From the NCBI GenBank assembly GCA_903919545.1, contig CAIXIN010000176.1:1-42699 (forward strand): a stretch of DNA of 42,699 nt. Direction: 5' to 3'. The notes beneath the pieces are model-generated. The model was given only the letters and a program-made list of their open reading frames with translations, was not told where the DNA came from and did no database searches. This stretch comes from an uncultured bacterium (GTDB lineage Bacteria; Bacillota_I; Bacilli_A; Erysipelotrichales; Erysipelotrichaceae). Of this stretch, positions 17,690 through 27,046 are shown one piece after another (within the stretch, counting starts at the first letter, position 1; the number at the start of each line of letters is the position of its first letter). Position numbers and translations under genes: made by a program.

Positions 17690-19118
17690 GAGATTTTGTC
17701 TTTTTTGAGAAAGGTAGGTTAAACCAGAAGGTAGAGCCTTCCTTTACTTCGCTTATGACTCCAAAATCAACCCCATGACCTTTTAATATGGCATTGGCAA
17801 TGGATAAACCTAATCCAGTTCCGCCGATATTACGGGCATGATGTTTATCGATCTTATAGTATCTATCCCAAATATGAGGTAGATCTTCTTCTTTGATTCC
17901 TACCCCATGATCAGTTACTTCAAATCTAATGAATTCATCTTCCAATAGAATTTGAATGATGAGTTTATGATCTTCGCCTATGAATTTAATCGCATTGGAG
18001 ATGAAATTAAAAATGACTTGTTGGATCTTGATCTTATCACCATTTACTATGACTTTTTCAGGGGTTAAGAAATCAACTTCGATCGAGTTAGAAATGATCA
18101 AAGCATCCATTAACTTTAAAACATGATTCGTTAAAGCAACCAAATCGAAATCACTACGATTCATACTTAAGACATTGGATTGAAGTTGAGAAAGTTGGGT
18201 CATATCTTTGACTAGAGCATCGAGGTGATCTACTTCATCTAGGATAACTCCGAGATTTTCTTCCCGTTTTTCTTTATTGTTTCCAGTAAGATCACGTATC
18301 ATTTCAGCGTAAGCTTTGATCATGGTTAATGGGGTTTTGATGTCATGAGAAACATTGGCGATAAGATCTCGTCTTAACTCATCCATCTTTTTAAGTTCTT
18401 GACCTGTATGATTCAGAGTATTGGCCAATTCTGTGATCTCTTCAAATTCAGATGATTCAAAATGAACATCATAGTTTCCTTTAGCTAAACTCATGGCACT
18501 TTTCTTCATTAAAACGATTGGACTAGATAGTCTTCTAGCGATATAGAAAGCTAAAACTGTTGCCAAAAGAAAAACGAAAAATGTAACATATACAAATTGA
18601 TTGGTGATGATCGATATGGTCGAGTCGATAGGATCTAAGGGTGTATTTAAAAAAATATAATAATTCCCAAAATCACCATGGACTTCCCTACCATAAAGAA
18701 GCATGTTCTGATCGATCACTTCATTGCGTAATTTAACGATCATTTCCCCATTTGTAGAATTCTTTAAGACATCAATGTATTCTGTGATCTTAGTAGATGA
18801 AGCCAATGCTTTCTCATTGAGAACACAGCCCAAGCCTAATGAATCCACTTGATAAAGCAAGACACTTTTACTGTTATAGACAAGACCACAAACGTTCTTT
18901 TTAACGGCTTCAATTTGGATCGACATCGTAAAATTGTCTTGGATGATTCCAACTTGTACTTTATCAGCAACGGCTCTTACCTGATTGACTTTCATGTCTT
19001 GATAGGTCGCACTGAGCAACACGATCTGAAAGATCCATAACATACCTAAAATACCCAAAGTTAGGGTTATAAAATAAAACCAAGTTCGAGTACGTATGTT
19101 ATGCGAATTAAATTTCAA
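17682..19118 (-). CDS. Sensor histidine kinase (PhoR/ResE type)
   Basis: Membrane histidine kinase of 478 residues, paired with the regulator upstream. Order: membrane segment 1 (about 13-36), extracytoplasmic sensor region (37-168), membrane segment 2 (about 172-194), HAMP (195-247), HisKA with phospho-acceptor His258 in NVSHDIKTPL, then HATPase with the N box NFISNAIKF, G1 DHGVGI and G2 GGTGLGLSIANAIL. The signal sensed is unknown. The likely start is a TTG at 19118 inside the end of the regulator gene (11-base overlap); no ATG occurs before the membrane segment. A weak AGG lies upstream. Confidence 0.93.
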   Translation of the reverse strand: MKFNSHNIRTRTWFYFITLTLGILGMLWIFQIVLLSATYQDMKVNQVRAVADKVQVGIIQDNFTMSIQIEAVKKNVCGLVYNSKSVLLYQVDSLGLGCVLNEKALASSTKITEYIDVLKNSTNGEMIVKLRNEVIDQNMLLYGREVHGDFGNYYIFLNTPLDPIDSTISIITNQFVYVTFFVFLLATVLAFYIARRLSSPIVLMKKSAMSLAKGNYDVHFESSEFEEITELANTLNHTGQELKKMDELRRDLIANVSHDIKTPLTMIKAYAEMIRDLTGNNKEKREENLGVILDEVDHLDALVKDMTQLSQLQSNVLSMNRSDFDLVALTNHVLKLMDALIISNSIEVDFLTPEKVIVNGDKIKIQQVIFNFISNAIKFIGEDHKLIIQILLEDEFIRFEVTDHGVGIKEEDLPHIWDRYYKIDKHHARNIGGTGLGLSIANAILKGHGVDFGVISEVKEGSTFWFNLPFSKKTKSHD

Positions 19119-19770
19119 ACTTATAGCCTACCCCTCTAACGGTTTTTACATATTCCCGATAGTTTTTTAAACTATGTCTTAACATCTTGATATGCGTATC
19201 TACGGTACGGTCATCGCCGAAGAAAGTATAGTTCCATACTTTTTCCAGTAGGACTTCTCGTGATAAGGCAATGTTTTTGTTTTTGATTAAATAAATAAGA
19301 AGCTCAAATTCTTTAGGGGTCATATTGATACGGACATCATCGATGTAGACATTTCGGGCTGCTTCATCGATCGATAAACCCTCAAAAGATAAAATAGTAT
19401 TGGTATTGCTGACATGACGAGAGATAACGACATGGATTCTAGCCATAAGTTCTTTAGGGCTAAAAGGTTTGACCACATAATCATCCACTCCTAAATCAAA
19501 ACCCAAGAGCTTATCGTATTCTTCTTGTCGAGCCGAAAGAATGATGATAGGAACATCTTTTATTTTCTTTATTTCTCGACAGGCACTGAAACCATCGACT
19601 TTAGGCATCATAATGTCTAAAACGACCACATCATAATCATTTTCTGTGATCTTTGAGATGGCTTCTAATCCATTTTCTGCTTCGTCGACTTCGTGATTGT
19701 TGGCCAATGCATATTCTTTGACGACTTTACGAATGTTGATTTCGTCATCTACGATAAGTATCTTTGCCAT
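19108..19770 (-). CDS. OmpR-family response regulator
   Basis: DNA-binding regulator of 220 residues. The receiver domain has the acidic pair DDE at 8-10, phospho-acceptor Asp52 in VVLDIMMPK, and the conserved Lys in VVKPFSPKEL. The C-terminal winged helix (about 125-220) includes MTPKEFELLIYL, WNYTFFGDDRTVDTHIKMLR and VRGVGYKFEI. It is translated upstream of, and overlaps, its kinase gene. Its targets are unknown. A good promoter ends 11 nt before the ATG, so the leader would be very short; an AGGT lies close to the ATG but may not be fully transcribed. Confidence 0.95.
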   Translation of the reverse strand: MAKILIVDDEINIRKVVKEYALANNHEVDEAENGLEAISKITENDYDVVVLDIMMPKVDGFSACREIKKIKDVPIIILSARQEEYDKLLGFDLGVDDYVVKPFSPKELMARIHVVISRHVSNTNTILSFEGLSIDEAARNVYIDDVRINMTPKEFELLIYLIKNKNIALSREVLLEKVWNYTFFGDDRTVDTHIKMLRHSLKNYREYVKTVRGVGYKFEI

Positions 19771-19781
19771 GTTTTACCTCG

Positions 19782-19809
19782 TTTATAGTGTAATCACTAA
19801 ATGTGTCAA
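19782..19809 (-). promoter_or_regulatory. Promoter of the two-component unit
   Basis: Minus strand TTGACA (19804-19809), 16-bp spacer, TATAAA (19782-19787). It lies between dnaE and the regulator gene. Predicted start at about 19775, leaving only about 5 nt of leader. Confidence 0.65.
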
Positions 19810-19818
19810 TAATTTGGG

Positions 19819-22800
19819 TTATTCTGCTTTATCTAATAATTCAATCTTTTTTATGAATAAACTTCCTTCTTCTTCACAGTATCCTTCTATCATAACAAAT
19901 ATTCCTTTGATTAACTTATCACTCAAGCCATTATAGAGATTAGGCATCAAGACCCCACTACATTCACTGGATTCATCACTGAGACTTAAGAAAGCCATGA
20001 GATCACCTTTCTTAGTGCGATGTTGCTTGATTCCCTTGATCATACAAATAAGCTTTACATGGCTCTTATTGGGTTGTAGAGAAAGGATATTGCTGGTGAT
20101 CTGATATTGTTGTTTGATGTGGAATAAAGGATGATCACTGAGATAGAAACCTAAGACCAACTTCTCTCTTTCAGCTTTTTCCAAAGGATTCTCTTTGATT
20201 TTCAAAATCTCTGGAGTCATAACTAAACCTAAGTCGATTCGAGTCTGATCCTTGCCTTCAATCTTAACCAGATCTGCATATTGGTATGCTTCATCTAAAG
20301 AAGCTAATAGAGATTTACGATTATAACCAAACTCATCGAATGAACCCGCATCGATCAATGCTTCTACACTGGCTCTAGAAAACCGATGGGTATTGATACG
20401 GGCTACAAAGTCATGGAAACTTGTAAATAGACCCAATTCTCTTTCATTGAGGATCTCTCGACAAGCAGCTCCTCCTACACTGCGAATAAGAAGAAGTGGT
20501 AAGCGAATGCCTTTAGAGGATAACTCATAGACCTCAGTCGATTCATTGATCGAAGGAGGTAAAATCGATACGCCATGTCCTTTCGCTTCTTCTAGATATT
20601 GGCTTGTTTTTTGTTCACCACCAATAACTGAACTTAATAATGCCGCATAAAACATACTAGGATAATTGGCTTTTAAATAAGCCATTTGATATGAAATCAT
20701 CGCATAAGCGACTGAATGAGATTTATTGAATCCATAATTTGCGAATTTGAAGATCAACTCATACAGTTCAACTGCAAGGTCTTGAGTTCTTCCCTTCTGT
20801 AGACATCCATCTATGAATTCTTGTTTTAAACTTAAGAGCTTCTCTGGATCTTTCTTACTCATGGCTTTTCTTAATAGATCGGCTTTGCCTAAAGTAAAAC
20901 CTGCCATTTTTTGTGCAACCTGCATGATTTGTTCCTGATAGATCAAGATTCCATAAGTATCTTCAACGATGGGTTTAAGTTCAGGATGTAGATAATGAAT
21001 GGATGAGGCATTTTCTTTGGCTTTTATGTAAGCAGGGATATTCTCCATAGGACCAGGTCTAAACAAGGCTATGGTCGCTACGATGTCTTCAAAACGAGTG
21101 GCTTTCATTTGTCTTAAGAGATTCTTCATCCCATCAGATTCAAGTTGAAAGATACCTACAGTATCGACTTTTCGACAAAGTTCTAAAGTCTTAGGATCAT
21201 CAAGGGGTATCTTAAGTATTTCAAGATCGATATTGTGATGTTTCTTGATCAATTTAACGACTTGATCGATGATGGTTAGATTACGTAACCCTAAAAAATC
21301 CATTTTAATAAGACCTAAAGCTTCTAGATATTCCATTGTGTATTGGGTAGAAACCATATCAGATTCAACTTGAATCAAAGGAACGATCTCAGAAAGATCG
21401 ACCCCAGACATAACCACTCCAGCAGCGTGAGTTGAGATATGACGAGGTAACCCTTCTAAACCCAAAGCAATCTGAAATAGCTTAGTATATCTAAGATCAG
21501 AATCTATCAAATTATTAAATCGAACATTTGATTCATAAGCTTCTTTTAAAGTAATCTTAATCGCAAAAGGAATGGCTTTTGATAAGGTGTCTAATTCTCG
21601 AACTGAAATATCCATGACCCTTCCTACATCACGCAAAACTTGTTTAGCCGCTAAAGTTCCAAAGGTTGAAATATGAGCGACATGCGTATTCCCATATTTC
21701 GCACAAACATAACGTATGACTTCATCACGACGATCATCCGGAAAATCTGTATCGATATCTGGCATAGAAATACGCTCTGGATTTAAAAAACGTTCAAACA
21801 AAAGATTAAATTTTAAAGGATCGACATGGGTTATTCCTAAACAATAAGCCACAAGTGATCCGGCTGCGCTTCCTCTTCCTGGCCCAACATAGATTCCACT
21901 TTTCTTCGCGTAAAGAATAAAATCCCATACGATCAAGAAATAATCTTCATAATGCATCGATACGATGATGTCTAACTCTTCTTTTAAGCGTTGTTTATAA
22001 ACACTTGGGATCTTAATACCACATCGTTTGGTTAAACCTTGTAGACACAATTGGGTTAAATATTGTGCCGTTGATGTTCCACTAGGGGTCTCAAAACGAG
22101 GCAGAGCAGTCTTATTTTGAATGAAACTTACTTGACAACGATCTGCGATAAAATCTGTATTAATAAGATCTTGAGGATCATATAGATCCTTCATTTCTAC
22201 AGGATCCAACATATATCGATAAGGCATCTTTAATAAGCGCTCATCTTTGAGATTCATTTGTAGATCGATGGCTCTTAATACACGATAGATCTCCTCATCG
22301 TCACTACCCGCATAATAAACTTGATGTAGCGCTACACTTTTGATTGTAGTTTTTGAGATTAATTTCTTAATGGATGTATTTGTTTTTTGATAAAAAGCAC
22401 TCTCTTGTTTGGTGATCCCTATCCATAAGAAAGGCAGAGTCATTGATAAGTCTTGAATGATATCCTGTAGAGCGTTTGTATCTTCCCTTAAGAAAGAAGG
22501 CTCAAACAAAGCATTTACACTAGGAAGTATAAAGAATACATCTTCTTTCGCTAAAACAAGGTCTTGGATATGAAGTGGTGTTTTACTTGTATTTAGTTGA
22601 CTTGAAAACTTGATTAGCCAACGATAACCATTGTTATTTTTAGCTAAACATACGATATTACAAGTTGTTTCTTGGTAAAGTAGATCTAATTCAACACCAA
22701 TAATGGGATGAAGTCCTTCTTTTTGAGCTTCCAACATAAATTCAGGCACTGCAGACATGCTTAAACGATCTGTCAACGCAACAGATGTATAACCCAATGA

Positions 22801-22884
22801 TTTCGCTTGCTGTACCAGTTGCGGTATACCCATGGTACCTTGAAGCAGTGAGTAGGCACTGCGAACCATCAAATGAGTGCTCAT
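19819..22884 (-). CDS. dnaE: DNA polymerase III alpha subunit DnaE
   Basis: Second C-family polymerase. In Firmicutes DnaE extends primers and hands over to PolC. 1021 residues from the ATG at 22884, somewhat shorter than Bacillus DnaE. The N-terminal PHP region starts HLMVRSAYSLLQG; palm motifs PDIDTDFPDDRRDEV and IKMDFLGLRNLT carry the catalytic aspartates; PGRGSAAGSLVAY, GIFQLESDGM and FNKSHSVAYAMISYQ are standard. The tandem HhH region and an OB fold (HRTKKGDLMAFLSLSDES) are near the end. I prefer 22884 over 22905 because it matches the family N-terminus and the earlier ATG overlaps the -10 element. Metal-binding His residues of the PHP start motif are largely replaced. Confidence 0.96.
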   Translation of the reverse strand: MSTHLMVRSAYSLLQGTMGIPQLVQQAKSLGYTSVALTDRLSMSAVPEFMLEAQKEGLHPIIGVELDLLYQETTCNIVCLAKNNNGYRWLIKFSSQLNTSKTPLHIQDLVLAKEDVFFILPSVNALFEPSFLREDTNALQDIIQDLSMTLPFLWIGITKQESAFYQKTNTSIKKLISKTTIKSVALHQVYYAGSDDEEIYRVLRAIDLQMNLKDERLLKMPYRYMLDPVEMKDLYDPQDLINTDFIADRCQVSFIQNKTALPRFETPSGTSTAQYLTQLCLQGLTKRCGIKIPSVYKQRLKEELDIIVSMHYEDYFLIVWDFILYAKKSGIYVGPGRGSAAGSLVAYCLGITHVDPLKFNLLFERFLNPERISMPDIDTDFPDDRRDEVIRYVCAKYGNTHVAHISTFGTLAAKQVLRDVGRVMDISVRELDTLSKAIPFAIKITLKEAYESNVRFNNLIDSDLRYTKLFQIALGLEGLPRHISTHAAGVVMSGVDLSEIVPLIQVESDMVSTQYTMEYLEALGLIKMDFLGLRNLTIIDQVVKLIKKHHNIDLEILKIPLDDPKTLELCRKVDTVGIFQLESDGMKNLLRQMKATRFEDIVATIALFRPGPMENIPAYIKAKENASSIHYLHPELKPIVEDTYGILIYQEQIMQVAQKMAGFTLGKADLLRKAMSKKDPEKLLSLKQEFIDGCLQKGRTQDLAVELYELIFKFANYGFNKSHSVAYAMISYQMAYLKANYPSMFYAALLSSVIGGEQKTSQYLEEAKGHGVSILPPSINESTEVYELSSKGIRLPLLLIRSVGGAACREILNERELGLFTSFHDFVARINTHRFSRASVEALIDAGSFDEFGYNRKSLLASLDEAYQYADLVKIEGKDQTRIDLGLVMTPEILKIKENPLEKAEREKLVLGFYLSDHPLFHIKQQYQITSNILSLQPNKSHVKLICMIKGIKQHRTKKGDLMAFLSLSDESSECSGVLMPNLYNGLSDKLIKGIFVMIEGYCEEEGSLFIKKIELLDKAE

Positions 22885-22896
22885 AAACGTACTCTC

Positions 22897-22902
22897 ATTA
22901 TA
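22897..22902 (-). promoter_or_regulatory. -10 element of the dnaE promoter
   Basis: Minus strand TATAAT, 12 nt before the chosen ATG at 22884, just beyond the terminator of the preceding unit. The predicted leader is about 6 nt and no Shine-Dalgarno sequence is visible. The -35 is weak. Confidence 0.5.
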
Positions 22903-22910
22903 CATTAGTC

Positions 22911-22940
22911 ATCAAAAAAAAGAACAGTTTAACTGTTCTT
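22911..22940 (-). terminator. Intrinsic terminator ending the smc-to-membrane-protein unit
   Basis: Minus strand AAGAACAG-TTAAA-CTGTTCTT followed by TTTTTT. The 8-bp perfect stem begins at the stop codon of the unknown membrane protein. It isolates dnaE from the unit upstream. Confidence 0.9.
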
Positions 22941-24591
22941 AGTAATCGTAGGCACTATTGTCGAAAGTAATCGCTGGTATAGTTTTTTCTGTGCTCTCAT
23001 AGTAATGAATGTTTACAGTATCCCCAACCTGAGTTAATACAGTTTCTGGACTTAAATCAAATGGAACTACATACAAATGAGTATCCCCTTCTAATGTGAT
23101 GTAATACTGTGTATCCCCACCACTGATCGCAGAAGCAATCTTCGTTACGACTCCACTGACTGATTTCTCTAATTCAACAGCGGACTCTAAGATTCCAGCA
23201 GCGATTAATTTCTTAATGTAATCTGCTTTGGCTTCAACCAAGGTGGTTCCTACCCCAACGACAGAATAATCAGTAACAGAAACCAAGGCAAACATCTTTA
23301 CTAAACCTTCTTGATCTTTTAAAGACATAAAGTAACTAGGTTCACCTTCTACATTCAATAAAACTGGGAAAGTAGAAACATAACCTAAATGTTGAACAGC
23401 ACCTTGAGCTGAGCTCATCGCTGAGCTTTCATCTGCACCACCTACACGATAGAAATAGGCTGCTTTTGTTTTGAGATTGATAAGCGAGAATCCTACGATG
23501 GATTGATCTGCACCAGCTGAAGTCATCCCAGAAAATACATAGGTTTGACCTTCGATAGAAATATAGTTAAATCCATCCGTTGTTTGAATGACATCTTTAC
23601 GTCCAAAGATCGTATTGAACCAACCATGGACATAATAGCCCCAATTATCGACTTGGAACCAAGCCAAACTAACAGGTTGTACACGATCTACCCATGATGG
23701 GATGGATGCTAAATCGTATTTATTCATTTCTCCAGTAACTGAGTCAACAACGATGACCCCTTGAGCGTCCCATCCACTAAAGAAACCAATCTTAGGCTCA
23801 ATGATGGATATAACATAATAAGGATGACCAGAATTATCGATCTCAAATGAGAAATCATCGAGGATTTCCGTTCTATAGGTAAAGCGAACATGTCTAAGAA
23901 GGTCTTGGTCGAAGAAAGCGGACGGTGAATAGATCATTCCTTTATCCAAGGTGACTAAAGACACATCATTGACATCTCTAACGTTGACTTTGACATATCC
24001 AGGAATGCCTTCACCTTTATTCTCAAACCATTTAAAAAGGTCTTGATAATCTAATGGAGATACACGGTATACATTGTCTAATACACTGATAAGGGTATAG
24101 TCTAGGTTGATATTGTATTGTGAGCCTAATCCTTGGATCTTGCCCATTTGTTTATCACCTAGTTGCTTAGCGGTTTCATAATCAACGATAGGTATTTTAT
24201 CATAGCTCACTAAATTGAAATCATCAGAGAAGTTACCTGATTCAGTCAGATTGATTTGATTTCTAAAAGCATCTGCGTTCAAGATTTCAGATCCTAATAA
24301 TGACATCACGATGACAAATCCAACAATTACTCCAGCTACTGTTAATGATCCAAATGCGAATTTCGTAAACTTACCAGTAAAGAAAACACTTAAGAAGGCA
24401 AACAAACCAAAATAGAAAGCAAAAAGGAATAATGTTTCTATGGAATGGATGTTGTAAGCAGGTAAAGATAAATAGTCAGCTACTATAGCAAATATTACAG
24501 TAGCAAACAAAGACATGAGTAACCCTTTAATGGTCCCTGTCCTTTTTTTCTTCATGTTTACATAGTACGGGTTAGCTGATCTTCTGGTCAT
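22939..24591 (-). CDS. Membrane-anchored extracytoplasmic protein of unknown function
   Basis: I do not recognise a named family. From the ATG at 24591 (MTRRSANPYY) it has 550 residues. A basic N-terminus (KKKRTG) is followed by three hydrophobic segments (about 18-40, 47-70 and 75-97) and a soluble region of about 450 residues rich in beta strands and aromatic residues. The last 80 residues (SGVVTKIASAI through VGDTVNIHYYESTEKTIPAI) look like an OB-type barrel. Start choice: AGGGAG lies 7-8 nt before this ATG, whereas the upstream GTG at 24633 has no such site. It overlaps nrnA by 20 bases. Last gene of the smc-ftsY-ylxM-ackA-nrnA unit. There is no catalytic motif that I can name. Confidence 0.75.
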   Translation of the reverse strand: MTRRSANPYYVNMKKKRTGTIKGLLMSLFATVIFAIVADYLSLPAYNIHSIETLFLFAFYFGLFAFLSVFFTGKFTKFAFGSLTVAGVIVGFVIVMSLLGSEILNADAFRNQINLTESGNFSDDFNLVSYDKIPIVDYETAKQLGDKQMGKIQGLGSQYNINLDYTLISVLDNVYRVSPLDYQDLFKWFENKGEGIPGYVKVNVRDVNDVSLVTLDKGMIYSPSAFFDQDLLRHVRFTYRTEILDDFSFEIDNSGHPYYVISIIEPKIGFFSGWDAQGVIVVDSVTGEMNKYDLASIPSWVDRVQPVSLAWFQVDNWGYYVHGWFNTIFGRKDVIQTTDGFNYISIEGQTYVFSGMTSAGADQSIVGFSLINLKTKAAYFYRVGGADESSAMSSAQGAVQHLGYVSTFPVLLNVEGEPSYFMSLKDQEGLVKMFALVSVTDYSVVGVGTTLVEAKADYIKKLIAAGILESAVELEKSVSGVVTKIASAISGGDTQYYITLEGDTHLYVVPFDLSPETVLTQVGDTVNIHYYESTEKTIPAITFDNSAYDY

Positions 24592-25525
24592 GTAGTCTCC
24601 CTTTGAGGTCATGAATGACGCTCTGTATTTCACCTAAACTAAGATTCTTCACGGCTGCAGCCAATCGATGGCCACCTCCATTATACTTTATCGCTATATC
24701 ATTTATCGTTACATTTCTAGAACGGATCGAACCATTGTATAAATGCTGGTTTGGGACTTCTTGTTGAACAAAGAGGACCCATATTTCATATTCGCGGACT
24801 AATCCTAGATCATTCACATGTTCTTTGGCCATATTAGGTGTGATACCACACACTTCTGTTAACGCTTTAGTAACGATCGCATAGATCAATCCTTCATCAA
24901 CGATGGCTAAATTTCTCAATTGATTGACAAATTTAAATTCATTTTCATCGATAAGATATAACTCTTCATTGATTTTAGGTAGATCAAGATGGCTCTTAGC
25001 TAAGTAAGCTGCATTTTCTAATGTAGAATAGGTAACATTCGATGTCGAGAAATTCAGACTATCAGTCAATATTCCCATATATAAGTATTTCGCAGCCTTT
25101 GAACTGATGGCTTCATCGAGCATAAACTCTTTAATCAAACCAGCGATGACTTCAGAAGTACTAGAAGCTTCTTCGATGACGATCTGATGTTGAGCATAAG
25201 CTTCTCCTAAAGGATGATGATCGATCTTTAGGCTCATTTTAGCACTAGAGAAACGTTGATCATCGATCCTGGCTGCATTAGAAGTATCTAATATAATCGA
25301 AAGAGATGAACTGATCACACTGTCCTCAACGAGATCATAAGCTTCAAATAGTTGTGGTTTAACCCCAACATGTTTACCCAATGCATAAATAGCCTTATTG
25401 GGAAAAGTTTCTTTAAGCCATGTGACAAGACCCCATTGCGATCCTAAAGCATCAGGATCAGGATTTTGATGACGAAATACAGTGATGACGTCATATTTTT
25501 GAATCAGTTCATAAAACAAAGACAC
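24572..25525 (-). CDS. nrnA: DHH/DHHA1 phosphoesterase, NrnA-like
   Basis: Cytoplasmic Mn-dependent phosphoesterase, 317 residues. NrnA proteins degrade short oligoribonucleotides (nanoRNA) and dephosphorylate pAp. The DHH domain has RHQNPDPDALGSQ (Asp23, Asp25), ILDTSNAAR and the name-giving IDHHPLG; the C-terminal DHHA1 domain ends in YNGGGHRLAAA. Some relatives act on cyclic di-AMP products, so the exact substrate is inferred. The start is a GTG one base after the ackA stop. It overlaps the membrane protein gene downstream. Confidence 0.88.
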   Translation of the reverse strand: MSLFYELIQKYDVITVFRHQNPDPDALGSQWGLVTWLKETFPNKAIYALGKHVGVKPQLFEAYDLVEDSVISSSLSIILDTSNAARIDDQRFSSAKMSLKIDHHPLGEAYAQHQIVIEEASSTSEVIAGLIKEFMLDEAISSKAAKYLYMGILTDSLNFSTSNVTYSTLENAAYLAKSHLDLPKINEELYLIDENEFKFVNQLRNLAIVDEGLIYAIVTKALTEVCGITPNMAKEHVNDLGLVREYEIWVLFVQQEVPNQHLYNGSIRSRNVTINDIAIKYNGGGHRLAAAVKNLSLGEIQSVIHDLKGRLHDQKIS

Positions 25526-25526
25526 T

Positions 25527-26723
25527 TTAGAGGCCTAATATTCTTAATGTATCTTGAGCGATAACAAGTTCTTCATTGGTAGGTACGATCCATACCGAAG
25601 TTTTACTCTTATCATCACTTAAACAAACTTCTTTACCACGTGTTTTTAAGTTGAGTTCACGATTAAGATTGATACCCATAGCTTCGCTTACGCGATCGAT
25701 AATGGCTTCTCTTACCTTGACATCATTCTCACCTAACCCACCTGTGAATACCATTGCATCGACATGGCCTAATTGAACAAAATAACTACCAATTGTTTGA
25801 GCAACTCTATTGGCATAGAGATTACGAGTCAAGATCGCTCTAGGATTGCCCGCAGTAATCCCATTTTCAATGTCTCTGGCATCACTTGAAATACCACTGA
25901 CACCCAACATACCTGATTTTTTATTTAGAATATCAATGATGGCTTCAGCACTTTTATTCAATTTGCCCATTAAGAAGGTAATGATCGCTGGATCGATATC
26001 CCCAGAACGCGTTCCCATCATAATACCCGCTAAAGGCGTAAATCCCATCGATGTATTAACCGATAATCCACCTTTAACTGCAGCGATAGATGCCCCATTA
26101 CCTAAATGACAAGTAATGACATTGATGTCTTTTGCATCTTTATTCATGAGTTGAGCGACTCTTTGAGATACATAATAATGCGATGTCCCATGGAAACCAT
26201 AACGACGGATCTTATACCTTTCATAATATTCATAAGGAATTGGATATAGATAGATGTCGTCTTCCATGGTTTGATGGAAAGCAGTATCAAAGACAGCAAC
26301 ATGGCGTGCATTTGGTAATTCTTTCTTAAAAGCTCTAAATCCTACCAAATTGGCTGGATTGTGTAAAGGTGCCAATTCCGCTAAAGCTTCAACCGCTTTT
26401 TCAACATCCGCATCGAGTTCAACTGAAGCAGCATACACTTCGCCACCATGAACAACTCTGTGTCCTACGCCTTTGATATCTTCTAAAGAATCAACGATCT
26501 TATGTTTAATCAAGGCTTCAAGAACCAAGGCTACAGCGACTTTATGATCTGGGATAGATTGGGTAAAGGTTACTTTCTCTCCATTGAATTTTATTGTGAA
26601 TACACCGTCGGATAATCCAATACGTTCAATAATTCCACTGGTTAAGACCGTTTCTTCAGGCATAACGAACAATTGAAACTTAAGCGAACTGCTTCCTGCA
26701 TTTACTGAGATAATTTTTGTCAT
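25527..26723 (-). CDS. ackA: Acetate kinase
   Basis: Makes ATP and acetate from acetyl phosphate and ADP, 398 residues, a normal length. Signature 1 is ISVNAGSSSLKFQLF at the N-terminus, signature 2 is MGFTPLAGIMMGTRSGDIDP, and GFHGTSHYYVSQR, HLGNGASI and VFTGGLGEN are also present. It suggests fermentative energy metabolism. The partner pta is not in the window. It starts within the end of ylxM (ATGA overlap), an unusual neighbour, since ffh normally follows ylxM. Confidence 0.98.
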   Translation of the reverse strand: MTKIISVNAGSSSLKFQLFVMPEETVLTSGIIERIGLSDGVFTIKFNGEKVTFTQSIPDHKVAVALVLEALIKHKIVDSLEDIKGVGHRVVHGGEVYAASVELDADVEKAVEALAELAPLHNPANLVGFRAFKKELPNARHVAVFDTAFHQTMEDDIYLYPIPYEYYERYKIRRYGFHGTSHYYVSQRVAQLMNKDAKDINVITCHLGNGASIAAVKGGLSVNTSMGFTPLAGIMMGTRSGDIDPAIITFLMGKLNKSAEAIIDILNKKSGMLGVSGISSDARDIENGITAGNPRAILTRNLYANRVAQTIGSYFVQLGHVDAMVFTGGLGENDVKVREAIIDRVSEAMGINLNRELNLKTRGKEVCLSDDKSKTSVWIVPTNEELVIAQDTLRILGL

Positions 26724-27046
26724 TTGGGCTCCTTTTGATCCAAATCGTCTATATTTTGGGCGATTTGAGTGACGATATCGTTATTTAGTGCACGTAAGGC
26801 ATCGATTTGAGTCTTACGTAATAGGTATTTTTCAACCAGATGTAATTTGGATTCATATTCTTCTAGTAATTGTTCAACACGTTTAAGGCTCTCATGAACT
26901 GCTGCTCGACTATTTTGAGTATGATCTGTTATTTCCGACAAAGAGAGATCTTCATAGAAATGAAGTTCTGCGGTAGATCGTTGATGATCAGTCAATAACT
27001 CTTTATAAAAGTCTAAGAGATAATTCATTCGATCTGTTTTGATCAT
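26720..27046 (-). CDS. ylxM: YlxM/UPF0122 family SRP-associated protein
   Basis: Small helix-turn-helix protein, 108 residues, associated with the signal recognition particle in Firmicutes. It has the family pattern MNYLLDFYKELLTDHQ, YYEDLSLSEIT-like HFYEDLSLSEITDHTQNSRAAVHESLKR, and a C-terminal amphipathic helix. It overlaps ftsY by 4 bases upstream and ackA by 4 bases downstream, so all three are coupled. ffh, its usual next gene, is absent from the window. Confidence 0.9.
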   Translation of the reverse strand: MIKTDRMNYLLDFYKELLTDHQRSTAELHFYEDLSLSEITDHTQNSRAAVHESLKRVEQLLEEYESKLHLVEKYLLRKTQIDALRALNNDIVTQIAQNIDDLDQKEPK

